A stretch of 8,765 nt of DNA from an uncultured Clostridia bacterium (GCA_900554955.1 USJH01000039.1:1-8765), one strand, 5' to 3'. Counted from the first letter of the stretch, positions 1-7,343 are shown. Notes: a model not told the origin generated them from the sequence alone. A program made the numbers and translations.

Positions 1-20
1 CCCACACCCCCCCCCCCCCA
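1..20. other. Low-complexity C-run at contig edge, probable sequencing artefact
   Basis: The first bases are an almost pure C-run, with 13 consecutive C at 7-19. Read outward on the minus strand this is a poly-G followed by G/T-rich sequence. It interrupts a conserved cysteine motif in the rnfC-like gene exactly where the next cysteine is expected, so it is probably not genomic. The opposite end of the window shows the same G-rich outward pattern. Confidence 0.6.
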
Positions 21-1235
21 GCCACAACCAATGCATGAAGAAACATGCATTGACTTCGCATCTGTATATTTTTGATCCATAAAGCATTGATCAAGCTTTC
101 TGACATTAAGTTTTACTGGGCAAACATCATTGCATTTTCCACAATTGATGCATGGCATATAGCTTTCAACAATAAATTCTTCTGCATCGCAAAGCAAAAT
201 TGTTGATGCAGTAAGAGTTACAGAAACTTCTGCCGATTCTTGAGCAAGTCCTGTCATTATTCCGCCATATACAAGCATTTTTTCTGAAACATTTTCAACA
301 GTTCCAACAATGTCTAAAATATGGCTGATTGGAGTTCCATTTTTAACAAAATAGTTTGCTTTTCTTATGCAATTGTTTCCAGAAATTGTTACAGCTCTTT
401 CAATTGCTGGCTTGCCTTGACGAACTGCATTATAGAAATCATAACAGTTGTTAACCGAGTCAACAATCACACCGATTTCAGCAGTTCTTGTCCCTTCTGG
501 AACCATTTTTCCAGTTTCATAATATGCAACCAAACGATCAAATTGAAGAGGATATATGTTCGGATAAAACTTAACTTTAACAACCTTATTAAGTGCTGCA
601 CTTGAAACGAATGAAGAAACAATTTTTGAAAATCTTTTTTGTTTCACCGTGAAAAGGAAAACCAACTTTTCTGCACCAGCAACTTGTTGAAGAAGTCTTG
701 CTCCTTCAAAAACTTCATGCAAAAAATTGGTTAAAAGTGCATCTGCTGAAAGTGCATATGGGTCAAATGGCGCACAATTAATCACAAGTTCCTTGATCGG
801 ATTTTTCAAAAGATATTTTTTATATGACGGATCATATGGTTCGAAATTATCAATCATTCCACTTTCATAAAGTCTTTTAAGCAAAGTTTCTTGATTGATG
901 TCTGCATCATCCATTGGTCGAAGATATTCTTTTTCATCAGACAAATCTCTTGCAATGACAACATGTTCACAAAGGTTTCCACTTGCATTGAGTTTTTTAA
1001 CAACACTTACAACCTTTCCGCAAACTGGACTGTAAACATATGCACCATATTTGCCTTTTGGCTTTGCAATTAAAGAGCCTTCTTTAACTTTCTCGCCAAC
1101 GTTAACAGCACGGATTGCAGTGTCGCCATCATCAGCAACAAGTGGAACAGAAAGATATTCTGCAGGGCGAAGTTCGAAAAGCTCAAGATTTCTTGAACCA
1201 TCGACTTTCACAGGTTTAATTCCACGAATTTCCAT
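1..1235 (-). CDS. rnfC: RnfC-family electron transport complex subunit, 3' partial
   Basis: About 406 reliable residues are present, read from ATG at 1235; the C-terminus is lost at the contig edge. RnfC is the soluble subunit of the membrane Rnf complex, which couples ferredoxin:NAD+ electron transfer to Na+ or H+ pumping. Family features visible in order are: an N-terminal barrel-sandwich region (residues ~25-95, including VGEKVKEGSLIA and YSPVCGKVV); a Rossmann/SLBB-like middle with GTRTAEIGVIV, a VTISG strand, VKNGTP and YGGIMTG (a variant of GGPMMG); a ferredoxin motif with C362, C365, C368 and C372; and C401/C404 opening a second motif 29 residues on, the spacing usual in RnfC. The glycine-rich GLGGA-FPTH motif of canonical RnfC is absent; residues ~125-138 read SGMIDNFEPYDPSY instead, and the ECEPY segment is APFDPY (155-160). 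The start is supported by an AAAAGGGG Shine-Dalgarno at 1242-1249, six bases upstream. The gene lies behind its neighbours' terminator and would lead an operon leaving the window, as rnfC does in rnfCDGEAB operons. A related paralogue (PrdC or PduS type) is possible. Confidence 0.82.
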   Translation of the reverse strand, partial: MEIRGIKPVKVDGSRNLELFELRPAEYLSVPLVADDGDTAIRAVNVGEKVKEGSLIAKPKGKYGAYVYSPVCGKVVSVVKKLNASGNLCEHVVIARDLSDEKEYLRPMDDADINQETLLKRLYESGMIDNFEPYDPSYKKYLLKNPIKELVINCAPFDPYALSADALLTNFLHEVFEGARLLQQVAGAEKLVFLFTVKQKRFSKIVSSFVSSAALNKVVKVKFYPNIYPLQFDRLVAYYETGKMVPEGTRTAEIGVIVDSVNNCYDFYNAVRQGKPAIERAVTISGNNCIRKANYFVKNGTPISHILDIVGTVENVSEKMLVYGGIMTGLAQESAEVSVTLTASTILLCDAEEFIVESYMPCINCGKCNDVCPVKLNVRKLDQCFMDQKYTDAKSMHVSSCIGCGWGGGGV

Positions 1236-1280
1236 TGTTTTCCCCTTTTATTTATAAATATTAATTGTATTTTAACAAAT

Positions 1281-1312
1281 AAAAAACCACTTGTAAACTA
1301 AAACAAGCGGTT
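1281..1312 (-). terminator. Intrinsic terminator of the TSUP gene pair
   Basis: On the minus strand the arms are AACCGCTTGT (1312-1303) and ACAAGTGGTT (1294-1285), separated by an 8-base loop. They pair fully if one G-U is allowed, and a run of T follows (1286-1281). The G-U pair forms only on the minus strand; the plus strand has an A-C mismatch. This fits a terminator for the transcript ending at 1361, about 50 bases downstream of its stop codon. Confidence 0.8.
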
Positions 1313-1360
1313 ATAAAAAACTTTTTAAAATTTTTCAGCAAAGTTGTAAAATTATTACTA

Positions 1361-1762
1361 TTATGATTGATTTTTTACATCTTTACTTTTTTGCTTCACA
1401 AATTTTACGATTAAAACAATAATTTGAACAATTCCAATAAGTCCGATAAAACTTCCAAATATGATTTTTAAAATATTGCTTGAAAGTTTAAAAGCAACAA
1501 GAGCGCCAATGGTTGAAACAATAACCGCTGGAACAGAAATTATCCACCAGTTTTTAAAATCAATCAATTTTTTCTTTGAATAAATGATAATATCAACAAT
1601 CGCCATTGGAACAAACACAAGAAGATTTATGCATTGTGCAACTTCCATTTTAACATTCATTAAAAGCGTGATAAGCGGAATCAAAAATGTTCCGCCGCCC
1701 ATTCCCATTCCAGCAAAAACTCCCGATAAAATTGCGATCAAAAGAAACCAAACAAAATCCAT
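1361..1762 (-). CDS. Half-length TSUP (TauE/SafE) permease, second subunit
   Basis: This 133-residue hydrophobic protein belongs to the TSUP / sulfite exporter TauE/SafE family (old DUF81), membrane carriers for sulfite, sulfoacetate or other small organic or sulfur anions. Full-length members are about 250 residues with two similar halves; this gene encodes one half. Residues 19-29 (GMGMGGGTFLIP) are the family's glycine-rich signature at the end of helix 1. Further hydrophobic segments lie at about 42-60, 73-91 and 97-120, giving four helices, and a lysine-rich tail follows. It starts one base after the stop of the upstream half (TGA-A-ATG), with a good Shine-Dalgarno (AAGGCGG, 1775-1769) inside the end of that gene, so translation is probably coupled. 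The two halves are expected to assemble into one transporter. The substrate cannot be told from the sequence. Confidence 0.85.
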   Translation of the reverse strand: MDFVWFLLIAILSGVFAGMGMGGGTFLIPLITLLMNVKMEVAQCINLLVFVPMAIVDIIIYSKKKLIDFKNWWIISVPAVIVSTIGALVAFKLSSNILKIIFGSFIGLIGIVQIIVLIVKFVKQKSKDVKNQS

Positions 1763-1763
1763 T

Positions 1764-2153
1764 TCACACCGCCTTTATGATCATGATAACCCCAGCAGAA
1801 ATCATGACAAGAGAAAAAATCAAGGTGATAATGTCATTTTTAAGTTTAGACAAAAGAAAGGTTCCAAGAACCCCACCAATCAAAGTTCCAATGATGCAAG
1901 GCAAAAAAACATTAAAATCAAAGCCACCTTTTAAAATGTAAATAATGCCACTTGCAACACAAATTGGAAGAATGATTAAAATTGCAGTTGCGTGTGCAAC
2001 TTTTGTGTCCATTTTTAAAATTGCAATTGCACAAGGAACTAAAAGCATTCCACCACCAGCTCCTAAAAAACCATTTGCAAAACCAACAAAAATGCCAAGC
2101 AAAATTAAAAGTATAACCTGAACCCATCTTTTCATATTTTTATTTTGGTGCAT
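1764..2153 (-). CDS. Half-length TSUP (TauE/SafE) permease, first subunit
   Basis: A 129-residue membrane protein of the TSUP family and partner of the half-gene immediately downstream. Residues 28-40 (GFLGAGGGMLLVP) carry the glycine-rich signature after helix 1 (~10-29). Other hydrophobic stretches lie at about 51-73, 81-101 and 107-127, so four helices are likely. The start is uncertain: ATG at 2153 is used here, an in-frame TTG lies at 2162 and another ATG at 2135 (MKRW...). None has a clear Shine-Dalgarno. The 2135 start puts helix 1 closest to the N-terminus and fits a promoter-like TTGACT at 2183-2178 with a weak TTAAAT at 2159-2154. The gene diverges from the large surface-protein gene across about 100 bases. 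Substrate unknown. Confidence 0.82.
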   Translation of the reverse strand: MHQNKNMKRWVQVILLILLGIFVGFANGFLGAGGGMLLVPCAIAILKMDTKVAHATAILIILPICVASGIIYILKGGFDFNVFLPCIIGTLIGGVLGTFLLSKLKNDIITLIFSLVMISAGVIMIIKAV

Positions 2154-2189
2154 ATTTAACAAATTAATGTATCAAAAAGTCAAAAATGA

Positions 2190-2218
2190 TTGATTTTTTC
2201 CTATATGTGATATAAAAT
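2190..2218 (+). promoter_or_regulatory. Putative sigma-A-type promoter of the surface-protein gene
   Basis: A TTGATT hexamer (2190-2195) and TAAAAT (2213-2218) are separated by 17 bases, giving an expected start of transcription near 2225 and a leader of about 35 bases. The leader contains an AAAGGAAG Shine-Dalgarno (2247-2254). A TATAAT at 2236-2241 is a better -10 match but has no good -35 partner. Confidence 0.45.
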
Positions 2219-2260
2219 ATAAAAGTTAAGTCAAATATAATCAAATAAAGGAAGACGACA

Positions 2261-5200
2261 ATGAAAAACAAACTTAAAAAAATCATTCTTAGCATTGCTT
2301 TGGTTTTTGCCGTTACAATGGGCTCTCTAGTTGGGCTTTTGACCGGCGTTATTGGTCTTAGCCATGCAGAATACAAGCCAACTTCGGTTCCTTCAAAGCC
2401 ATATGACTTTACAGAACAAACCGGTTGGACAAAAGACTCTATTTCAAACAATGATCTTAAAACCGCTTTTGAATCTTCAGCAGTAAGTCAAAAGCTCACC
2501 CTTCTTGATGAAACATATCGTCCATCAAAGAACTATAAGGGTGAAGCCCTTGACGAAAAAGAAACATCTTTGGTTATGATTGCTAAAGATGCTCCTGTTT
2601 CTGTTATTGCAGACAAAGTTGAAGACGGCGAATATGTTTATGAGAAAAATGCAGACGGAACTTATAAATATGTTCAAGAAGGCGGCGTTGATAAAGAATA
2701 TACAGAAGCTGAAAGAGCTGAAGCTGAAGATAAAGATGACTATGTTTTGATTGATGGTTCTGACAATAAATATCACAAAAGAATCAGAGTAAAAGAAGAC
2801 AAAAAAACATATTTCTCTTATAAAACATCAGGTTCTCTTTCCCTCACTTCAAACAGCTATTATGTTGTAACTGCATATGTTTACACTAAAAATGCTGTTG
2901 CGTCTGTTATGATTTCAGACCGTGATCGTGAAGTTTATGCGGTTGCAAACGAAGTTAAAAGTGAAGATGGCAAGTGGCAAGAAATCTGGCTCTTCTTTGA
3001 AACATCTGCTTCAAGCTCTATGAGTGCATATTTAACACTCTATTATGGTTCAAAGGACAGCATTGTTGAATCGTCATCTGCTGCAACTTCAACATCTGGA
3101 ATTGTAATTTTCGATCACATTGATGTTCAAAAAATCAGCAAAACCGATTTTAACAACAAAACAATTGCTGGCGAACAAACAACTGGAGTTACACTTGCAA
3201 CAGGAAGTGCAAGAGTTGACTATTCTCTTGACACTGCACTTGCAGGAAACTTTGAAGTTATGCCTTCAATCTATGGCGAAAAATTCGGCACAGATGCTTA
3301 TAACGAAGTTGAAGCAAACTCTAAATATCAATACTATGTTCCAAAATATGCAGATGACAATGCAAAAACTCGTTTGAATGAAAGACAACTTAAATCATAT
3401 CAAAATGCATATGACAAACTTGAAATTCCTTCACTTGTTCTTGAAAAAGACGAGTTTAAAACAACAGATAAAGACAACAACGAAATCACATTTAACACTT
3501 TCAGAGAAAATAACCATGCTTTGAAACTTGAAAACAGAAGTGAAAAATATAATCTTGGTGTTCTCTCTCCTAGATTCACAATTCAACAATTTGCATATTA
3601 TCGTCTTTCAATTTGGACAAAATCAACCGATGCTAATGCAGAAGCAGTTATAAAACTTCTTTCATATATTCAAACTGGAAGCAGCACAGGTTCAAATTAC
3701 AGTGATGGTGCTCTTCAAATTACAACTCAAACAGTTTCAGCATTCACAAAAGACAGCGACATTACAAATAACTGGAACGAAGTTGTTTTCTATATTCAAG
3801 GAAACCCATATAGAGATACAACTCTTCAACTTGCCCTTTTAGCAGGAACTGAAAGCACAGTATATTTTGATGAACTTCGTCTTGAAGCTATCACAAGCTC
3901 AACATATTCAAACGCATCTTCATCAACAAAAATTGACCTTGGTTCTTCTTCAATTACAGTTGAAAACGGAATCACAAATGGATATTTCAACGATATTTCA
4001 GTAAGTGATGTTAAAAAAATGGAAGAACTTGAAAAGCCATATGCCCCTGCTTCTTGGACAAAACTTGACAAGAACGACAAAGGTGTAACTTCTGGAATTA
4101 TTTCTACAAGTGACACTGCTTGGGCTGCTGTTACCGACAAGATCGGAAACGTTACAGAAAACCCAATGACAAAAACCGAACTTATCGGAAGCACTCCTGT
4201 ATATCTCCCAAGAACAAACATTCTTGCAATCTATTCAGAAAACAAAAAGAACTTTGGATATAAATCTTCAAGCTTCTCACTTTCATCTGGTTCTGTATAT
4301 GAAATTACTTTCTATACTTTTGCAGACAAAACCAATTTTGCTGGTGAAGTTTATGCAAACCTTGTGTTCAGTGATGACAACATTTCTGAAACAAAACAAA
4401 CAATCGCTCTTGGCGAAGGCGGAGAATGGGTTAAACACACAATCGTTGTAAGAACTGGTTCATCTTCTCGTTCTGTTACAATTCAAATTGGAATGTCAAA
4501 AGCTCAAGGAACAGTTTATTTCCGTGACTTTGGATACAGAAAATACGAAGAAAAAACAGTAAATAAAGAAAAAGTTTCAGTTGACAAACAATTTGTAAAC
4601 AAACTTTCAACAAACAACACTCTTGCTCTTCAAAAAGCAAACAACATCACATTTGTTGACTTCTATGGAAACAGTGCAGTTATGCACTCAACCGACAAAG
4701 TTGAAGACAAAGATTATTTCGAATCACTTTACTATAAGAAAGAAACAATCAAAGAAAACGAAAAAGTTCAAGGCGAACTTGGCGTTGTTGACACAAATTC
4801 AGATGTTAACCTTTCAGCCGATCCTTCACTTGTTCTTTCAAGTGCATTCCTTAAAAGAGAAAATGCAACAAGCGATTTTGCACTTTTAATCTATAATAAA
4901 GAAAAAGGCGAAACAACAATTGCTCCACTTGCTAACTCTTCCCTTTCATCTTCTTCATACTATCGCATCACATTCTATGTGAAGACTGCTGATATTGAAG
5001 CTGGAAAAGGTTTAACAGCAAAAATGAATGCAATTTCAGTTGAATTCACAAACATCAACACTGGTGCTCTTGGTGATGCAAACAATGAATATACAAAATT
5101 CACTGTAATGGTTAAAACTGGAACATCAAGCATTTCAAACTTTGAAATCGTGTTCAATCTTGGTGAAAAAGACAATGCTCTTACAGGTGTTGCATTAATT

Positions 5201-5530
5201 TCAGACATCGACATTACAAAATTTGCAAATGAAGATGACTATAAGAAAGCTCTTGAAGAAATTGACGAAAATGATAAACACACAATCGTTAAAGACTTCT
5301 CTGCAAAAGACGACAAAGATGACTCAACAGACGAATCTGCAGACAGCCTTACTCTTGCAACATTCTTCCTTGTATTCTCTTCTATCCTTTTGGTTATTGC
5401 TCTTGTAATTGCACTTGTTTCAATTTCAATCAAGAAACTTCCAAAATCTAAAAACGTTGTTGGAACAAACAACGTAAACGTTTCTAAAGATTCTTCAAGT
5501 AACAATGCTTCAAAAGATGGATTCGTTTAA
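2261..5530 (+). CDS. Large secreted, membrane-anchored surface protein with four beta-sandwich-like modules
   Basis: A 1089-residue protein that I cannot assign to a named family. Residues 1-36 form a signal peptide: a lysine-rich N-region, a long hydrophobic core and likely cleavage after SHA (34-36). Residues ~1029-1057 form one transmembrane helix followed by KK and a short hydrophilic tail, so the bulk faces outside and is held by a C-terminal membrane anchor. There is no LPxTG sortase signal. Between these lie four diverged modules at about 185-292, 433-544, 665-762 and 885-988. Each has a strand like YYRITFYVKT, then an aromatic strand such as NNWNEVVFYI or GEWVKHTIVV, and ends with a strand like GTVYFRDF or STVYFDEL. 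This order resembles jelly-roll carbohydrate-binding modules (CBM4/9-like); NGYF (573-576) followed by APASW (595-599) resembles the N-terminal strand of such modules. No catalytic domain is evident. A Tyr/acidic insert lies at 118-183 and an acidic stalk at 990-1028. Ligand binding, adhesion or an envelope role are inferences from fold only. The start is supported by a Shine-Dalgarno at 2247-2254. Confidence 0.85.
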   Translation: MKNKLKKIILSIALVFAVTMGSLVGLLTGVIGLSHAEYKPTSVPSKPYDFTEQTGWTKDSISNNDLKTAFESSAVSQKLTLLDETYRPSKNYKGEALDEKETSLVMIAKDAPVSVIADKVEDGEYVYEKNADGTYKYVQEGGVDKEYTEAERAEAEDKDDYVLIDGSDNKYHKRIRVKEDKKTYFSYKTSGSLSLTSNSYYVVTAYVYTKNAVASVMISDRDREVYAVANEVKSEDGKWQEIWLFFETSASSSMSAYLTLYYGSKDSIVESSSAATSTSGIVIFDHIDVQKISKTDFNNKTIAGEQTTGVTLATGSARVDYSLDTALAGNFEVMPSIYGEKFGTDAYNEVEANSKYQYYVPKYADDNAKTRLNERQLKSYQNAYDKLEIPSLVLEKDEFKTTDKDNNEITFNTFRENNHALKLENRSEKYNLGVLSPRFTIQQFAYYRLSIWTKSTDANAEAVIKLLSYIQTGSSTGSNYSDGALQITTQTVSAFTKDSDITNNWNEVVFYIQGNPYRDTTLQLALLAGTESTVYFDELRLEAITSSTYSNASSSTKIDLGSSSITVENGITNGYFNDISVSDVKKMEELEKPYAPASWTKLDKNDKGVTSGIISTSDTAWAAVTDKIGNVTENPMTKTELIGSTPVYLPRTNILAIYSENKKNFGYKSSSFSLSSGSVYEITFYTFADKTNFAGEVYANLVFSDDNISETKQTIALGEGGEWVKHTIVVRTGSSSRSVTIQIGMSKAQGTVYFRDFGYRKYEEKTVNKEKVSVDKQFVNKLSTNNTLALQKANNITFVDFYGNSAVMHSTDKVEDKDYFESLYYKKETIKENEKVQGELGVVDTNSDVNLSADPSLVLSSAFLKRENATSDFALLIYNKEKGETTIAPLANSSLSSSSYYRITFYVKTADIEAGKGLTAKMNAISVEFTNINTGALGDANNEYTKFTVMVKTGTSSISNFEIVFNLGEKDNALTGVALISDIDITKFANEDDYKKALEEIDENDKHTIVKDFSAKDDKDDSTDESADSLTLATFFLVFSSILLVIALVIALVSISIKKLPKSKNVVGTNNVNVSKDSSSNNASKDGFV

Positions 5531-5544
5531 TATTTAAACAGTTT

Positions 5545-5573
5545 AAAAAAACCACCGAATTGGTGGTTTTTTT
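5545..5573. terminator. Bidirectional intrinsic terminator between convergent genes
   Basis: The GC core ACCACC (5551-5556) pairs with GGTGGT (5562-5567) around a GAATT loop. It is flanked by A on the left (5545-5550) and T on the right (5568-5573), giving a 12-bp stem with a 7-base T-tract in either direction. It lies 14 bases after the surface-protein stop and about 55 bases after the stop of the convergent flippase gene, so it can end both transcripts. Confidence 0.9.
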
Positions 5574-5627
5574 ATTGCATATTTTTTCAATTATATTGTT
5601 TTATTTTTTTATTGATTAATATTCAAA

Positions 5628-7193
5628 TTAAATTGCAGATTTTTCATTGCTTGTTTGAACCGCTTTTTGTTTGTTTTTTCTCGCCCTCCTTAAAACAAAG
5701 CCACGAATGTGTGCAACATCAAACATGAAATAGAACAAAAACATAATCAGAACACAAACAATCCCTACAATCACTGTATAAATAAATTTTGGAAGGAATA
5801 ATTTAAGAAGTTTTAAAAGCAATGTTCCAGCAACACCACTCACCACCCCATAACCTAAAACCTTTATAAAGAATTTTCCAAATCCTTTCGCAAAAAGGTT
5901 TCGTTTTTTAAGCATTCTAAGGTTCAACACTGCAGAAATTGTTGACAATGATCCCATTCCCACAATAAGTGCATTTGTTCCAAGATATTTTGGCAAAAAG
6001 AAGATGCAAAGAAACAATGCAATTGCGGAAATCACATAATTTATAAGGCTTTTCATTTCAAGCCCCATCGAGTTTAAAAGCGAACTTGTGATTTGCGAAA
6101 TTCCCATTGGAATCATTATAATTGCTGCACGACTCACATATACTCCAGCCCCAGACGAACCAAACAAAATTTCACAAATCGGAGTTCCAAGAACAAAGAA
6201 GGCCGGAACAAAAATCATGCTTATTGCAAGGCTTACATTAATTGCAAGGTTAACATGAGATTTAAGCCCATCAAAGTCTCTTGTGCTTGATTTATCGTCT
6301 ATATTGCTAGTTTTACTGCTAATTTCCGGAACAAGTGCAACAGCAAGCGAGCTTATAAGTGTTCCAGGAATCATTATAAGCGGAAATGCCATTCCCATAA
6401 CCATTCCAAACTCTGCCATTGCCTGACTTTCTGTAAAACCATATAGCATCAGCCTTGCAGGAATTATAAGTGCAATAAGGCTTGTCACAACAGAAGATGC
6501 ACTTCGCACAACAGTGATTGGTGTTGAGCTTTTTAAAAGCGGTTTAAAGGTTCCACGTGGGTTTGCAAGGCGGTCTTTAAGTGCAAAATATATAATGATT
6601 ACGAGCAAACAAGACATTACACACGAAATGGACAAGCTTAGCGATGCTTTTTCACCAAGACTAAGCCAAGGCATAACTCCCGGAGCAAACAAAATGAAGC
6701 AAAGAATGACACGAACAACTTGCTCAAAAAACTCTGTGAAACTCATTGCAAAAAATCGTCTTTCACCCCAAAGAGCGCTTCTTAAAACACAATAGATTGC
6801 CGAAGCAATAATTGCTGGAAGCGAATATAGCACAATTCCAGTTGTAATGTTGTTATTAAATATTTTTGTCAAAATGTTTGGGAAGATATAAAGCACAGCG
6901 GAAACAATAATGCTGATTGCAAGTGTAACAATAAGCCCCGCTGTAACCGAAGCATGTGCTCCTCTGTCATCTTGAACTTGCTTTTTATAGGCAACGGTTC
7001 GTGAAACAACAAGCGGAAGCCCACTTGCAACAAGTGTTAAAAGCACTCCAAAAACACTCATTGCAACTTGATAATATCCAAGAATTTCAGCTCCAAGAAC
7101 TCTTGATAAAATAATTCGCAAAACAAAACCCATTGCACGGGTCAATACACTGAAAATAGTAACAATTAAAGTTGCTTTAAAAAGTCCTTTCAT
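5628..7193 (-). CDS. SpoVB/MurJ-like lipid-linked saccharide flippase (MOP superfamily)
   Basis: A 521-residue polytopic membrane protein with roughly 14 hydrophobic segments, the usual size for MOP-superfamily polysaccharide/lipid II flippases. The N-terminus (residues 1-70), with FSVLTRAMGFVLRIILSRV, LGYYQ and ASGLPLVVSRTVA, is characteristic of the SpoVB-type branch common in Clostridia. Further family-like segments are LRSALWGERRFFAMSFTEFF (137-156, followed by EQVVRV) and PGTLISSLAVALVPEISS (276-293). The C-terminus is basic and cytoplasmic (501-511). Such proteins move undecaprenyl-linked saccharides, lipid II or spore-cortex/polysaccharide precursors, across the membrane. Whether this one serves peptidoglycan, sporulation or surface polysaccharide cannot be told, and no sporulation or glycosyltransferase gene is adjacent. 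ATG at 7193 is preceded by AAGGAA (7205-7200) at six-base spacing. It is a monocistronic unit as far as visible, sharing the terminator at 5545-5573. Confidence 0.88.
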   Translation of the reverse strand: MKGLFKATLIVTIFSVLTRAMGFVLRIILSRVLGAEILGYYQVAMSVFGVLLTLVASGLPLVVSRTVAYKKQVQDDRGAHASVTAGLIVTLAISIIVSAVLYIFPNILTKIFNNNITTGIVLYSLPAIIASAIYCVLRSALWGERRFFAMSFTEFFEQVVRVILCFILFAPGVMPWLSLGEKASLSLSISCVMSCLLVIIIYFALKDRLANPRGTFKPLLKSSTPITVVRSASSVVTSLIALIIPARLMLYGFTESQAMAEFGMVMGMAFPLIMIPGTLISSLAVALVPEISSKTSNIDDKSSTRDFDGLKSHVNLAINVSLAISMIFVPAFFVLGTPICEILFGSSGAGVYVSRAAIIMIPMGISQITSSLLNSMGLEMKSLINYVISAIALFLCIFFLPKYLGTNALIVGMGSLSTISAVLNLRMLKKRNLFAKGFGKFFIKVLGYGVVSGVAGTLLLKLLKLFLPKFIYTVIVGIVCVLIMFLFYFMFDVAHIRGFVLRRARKNKQKAVQTSNEKSAI

Positions 7194-7204
7194 TTTCTAT
7201 TCCT

Positions 7205-7218
7205 TATGTTTTAACATA
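7205..7218. repeat. Short inverted repeat in the flippase leader
   Basis: TATGTT and AACATA are separated by two bases. The repeat touches the AAGGAA Shine-Dalgarno of the flippase gene (7205-7200), so it could be a repressor operator or a tiny hairpin near the ribosome site. It is short and AT-rich, so chance is a serious alternative. Confidence 0.25.
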
Positions 7219-7309
7219 CGACTAAATCATGCTTTCTATGATATAAGGTGTTTTTTATGGCAAAAATATTCATTTTTTTACAATTTTGTTTAAGAATTTC
7301 ACCATGTGC

Positions 7310-7343
7310 TTGATTTATTGTTCAAAATCATTTATCATATAAT
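7310..7343 (+). promoter_or_regulatory. Putative promoter of the GNAT-family gene
   Basis: TTGATT (7310-7315) is followed 17 bases later by TATCAT (7333-7338). A perfect TATAAT overlaps at 7338-7343 but has no convincing -35 at 16-18 bases. The same TTGATT-N17 layout is seen upstream of the surface-protein gene. Transcription would start around 7345-7350, leaving a short leader with AGGA at 7365-7368. Confidence 0.42.

Noticed and set aside
31..50. Perfect inverted repeat ATGCATG-N6-CATGCAT near the left end
   Set aside because: It lies in the coding sequence for the Met-His and Ser-Cys-Ile residues around the second cluster motif, with no T-tract; most likely coincidental, though it could have hampered assembly.
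321..1257. Three plus-strand ORFs of 60-94 codons opposite the rnfC-like gene
   Set aside because: They overlap a clear minus-strand gene with family motifs, have Cys/Asn/Phe-rich nonsense composition and lack Shine-Dalgarno sites; they are antisense shadows.
1251..1278. TTGTTA-N16-TATAAA as an rnfC promoter
   Set aside because: Transcription would start inside the Shine-Dalgarno at 1242-1249, leaving no usable leader. The real promoter is probably elsewhere in the 45-base gap but cannot be fixed by eye.
1584..1941. Plus-strand ORFs opposite the TSUP pair
   Set aside because: They span the junction of two real minus-strand genes and show no recognisable protein features.
2153..2162. TTG at 2162 as the start of the first TSUP half
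   Set aside because: There is no Shine-Dalgarno, two ATG codons follow within 27 bases, and the extra residues add nothing conserved.
5432..5460. KKLPKSKN after the transmembrane helix of the surface protein as a sortase (LPxTG) signal
   Set aside because: It lacks the TG, lies on the wrong side of the hydrophobic helix and is followed by a further 25 or so hydrophilic residues. It is better read as a stop-transfer and cytoplasmic tail.
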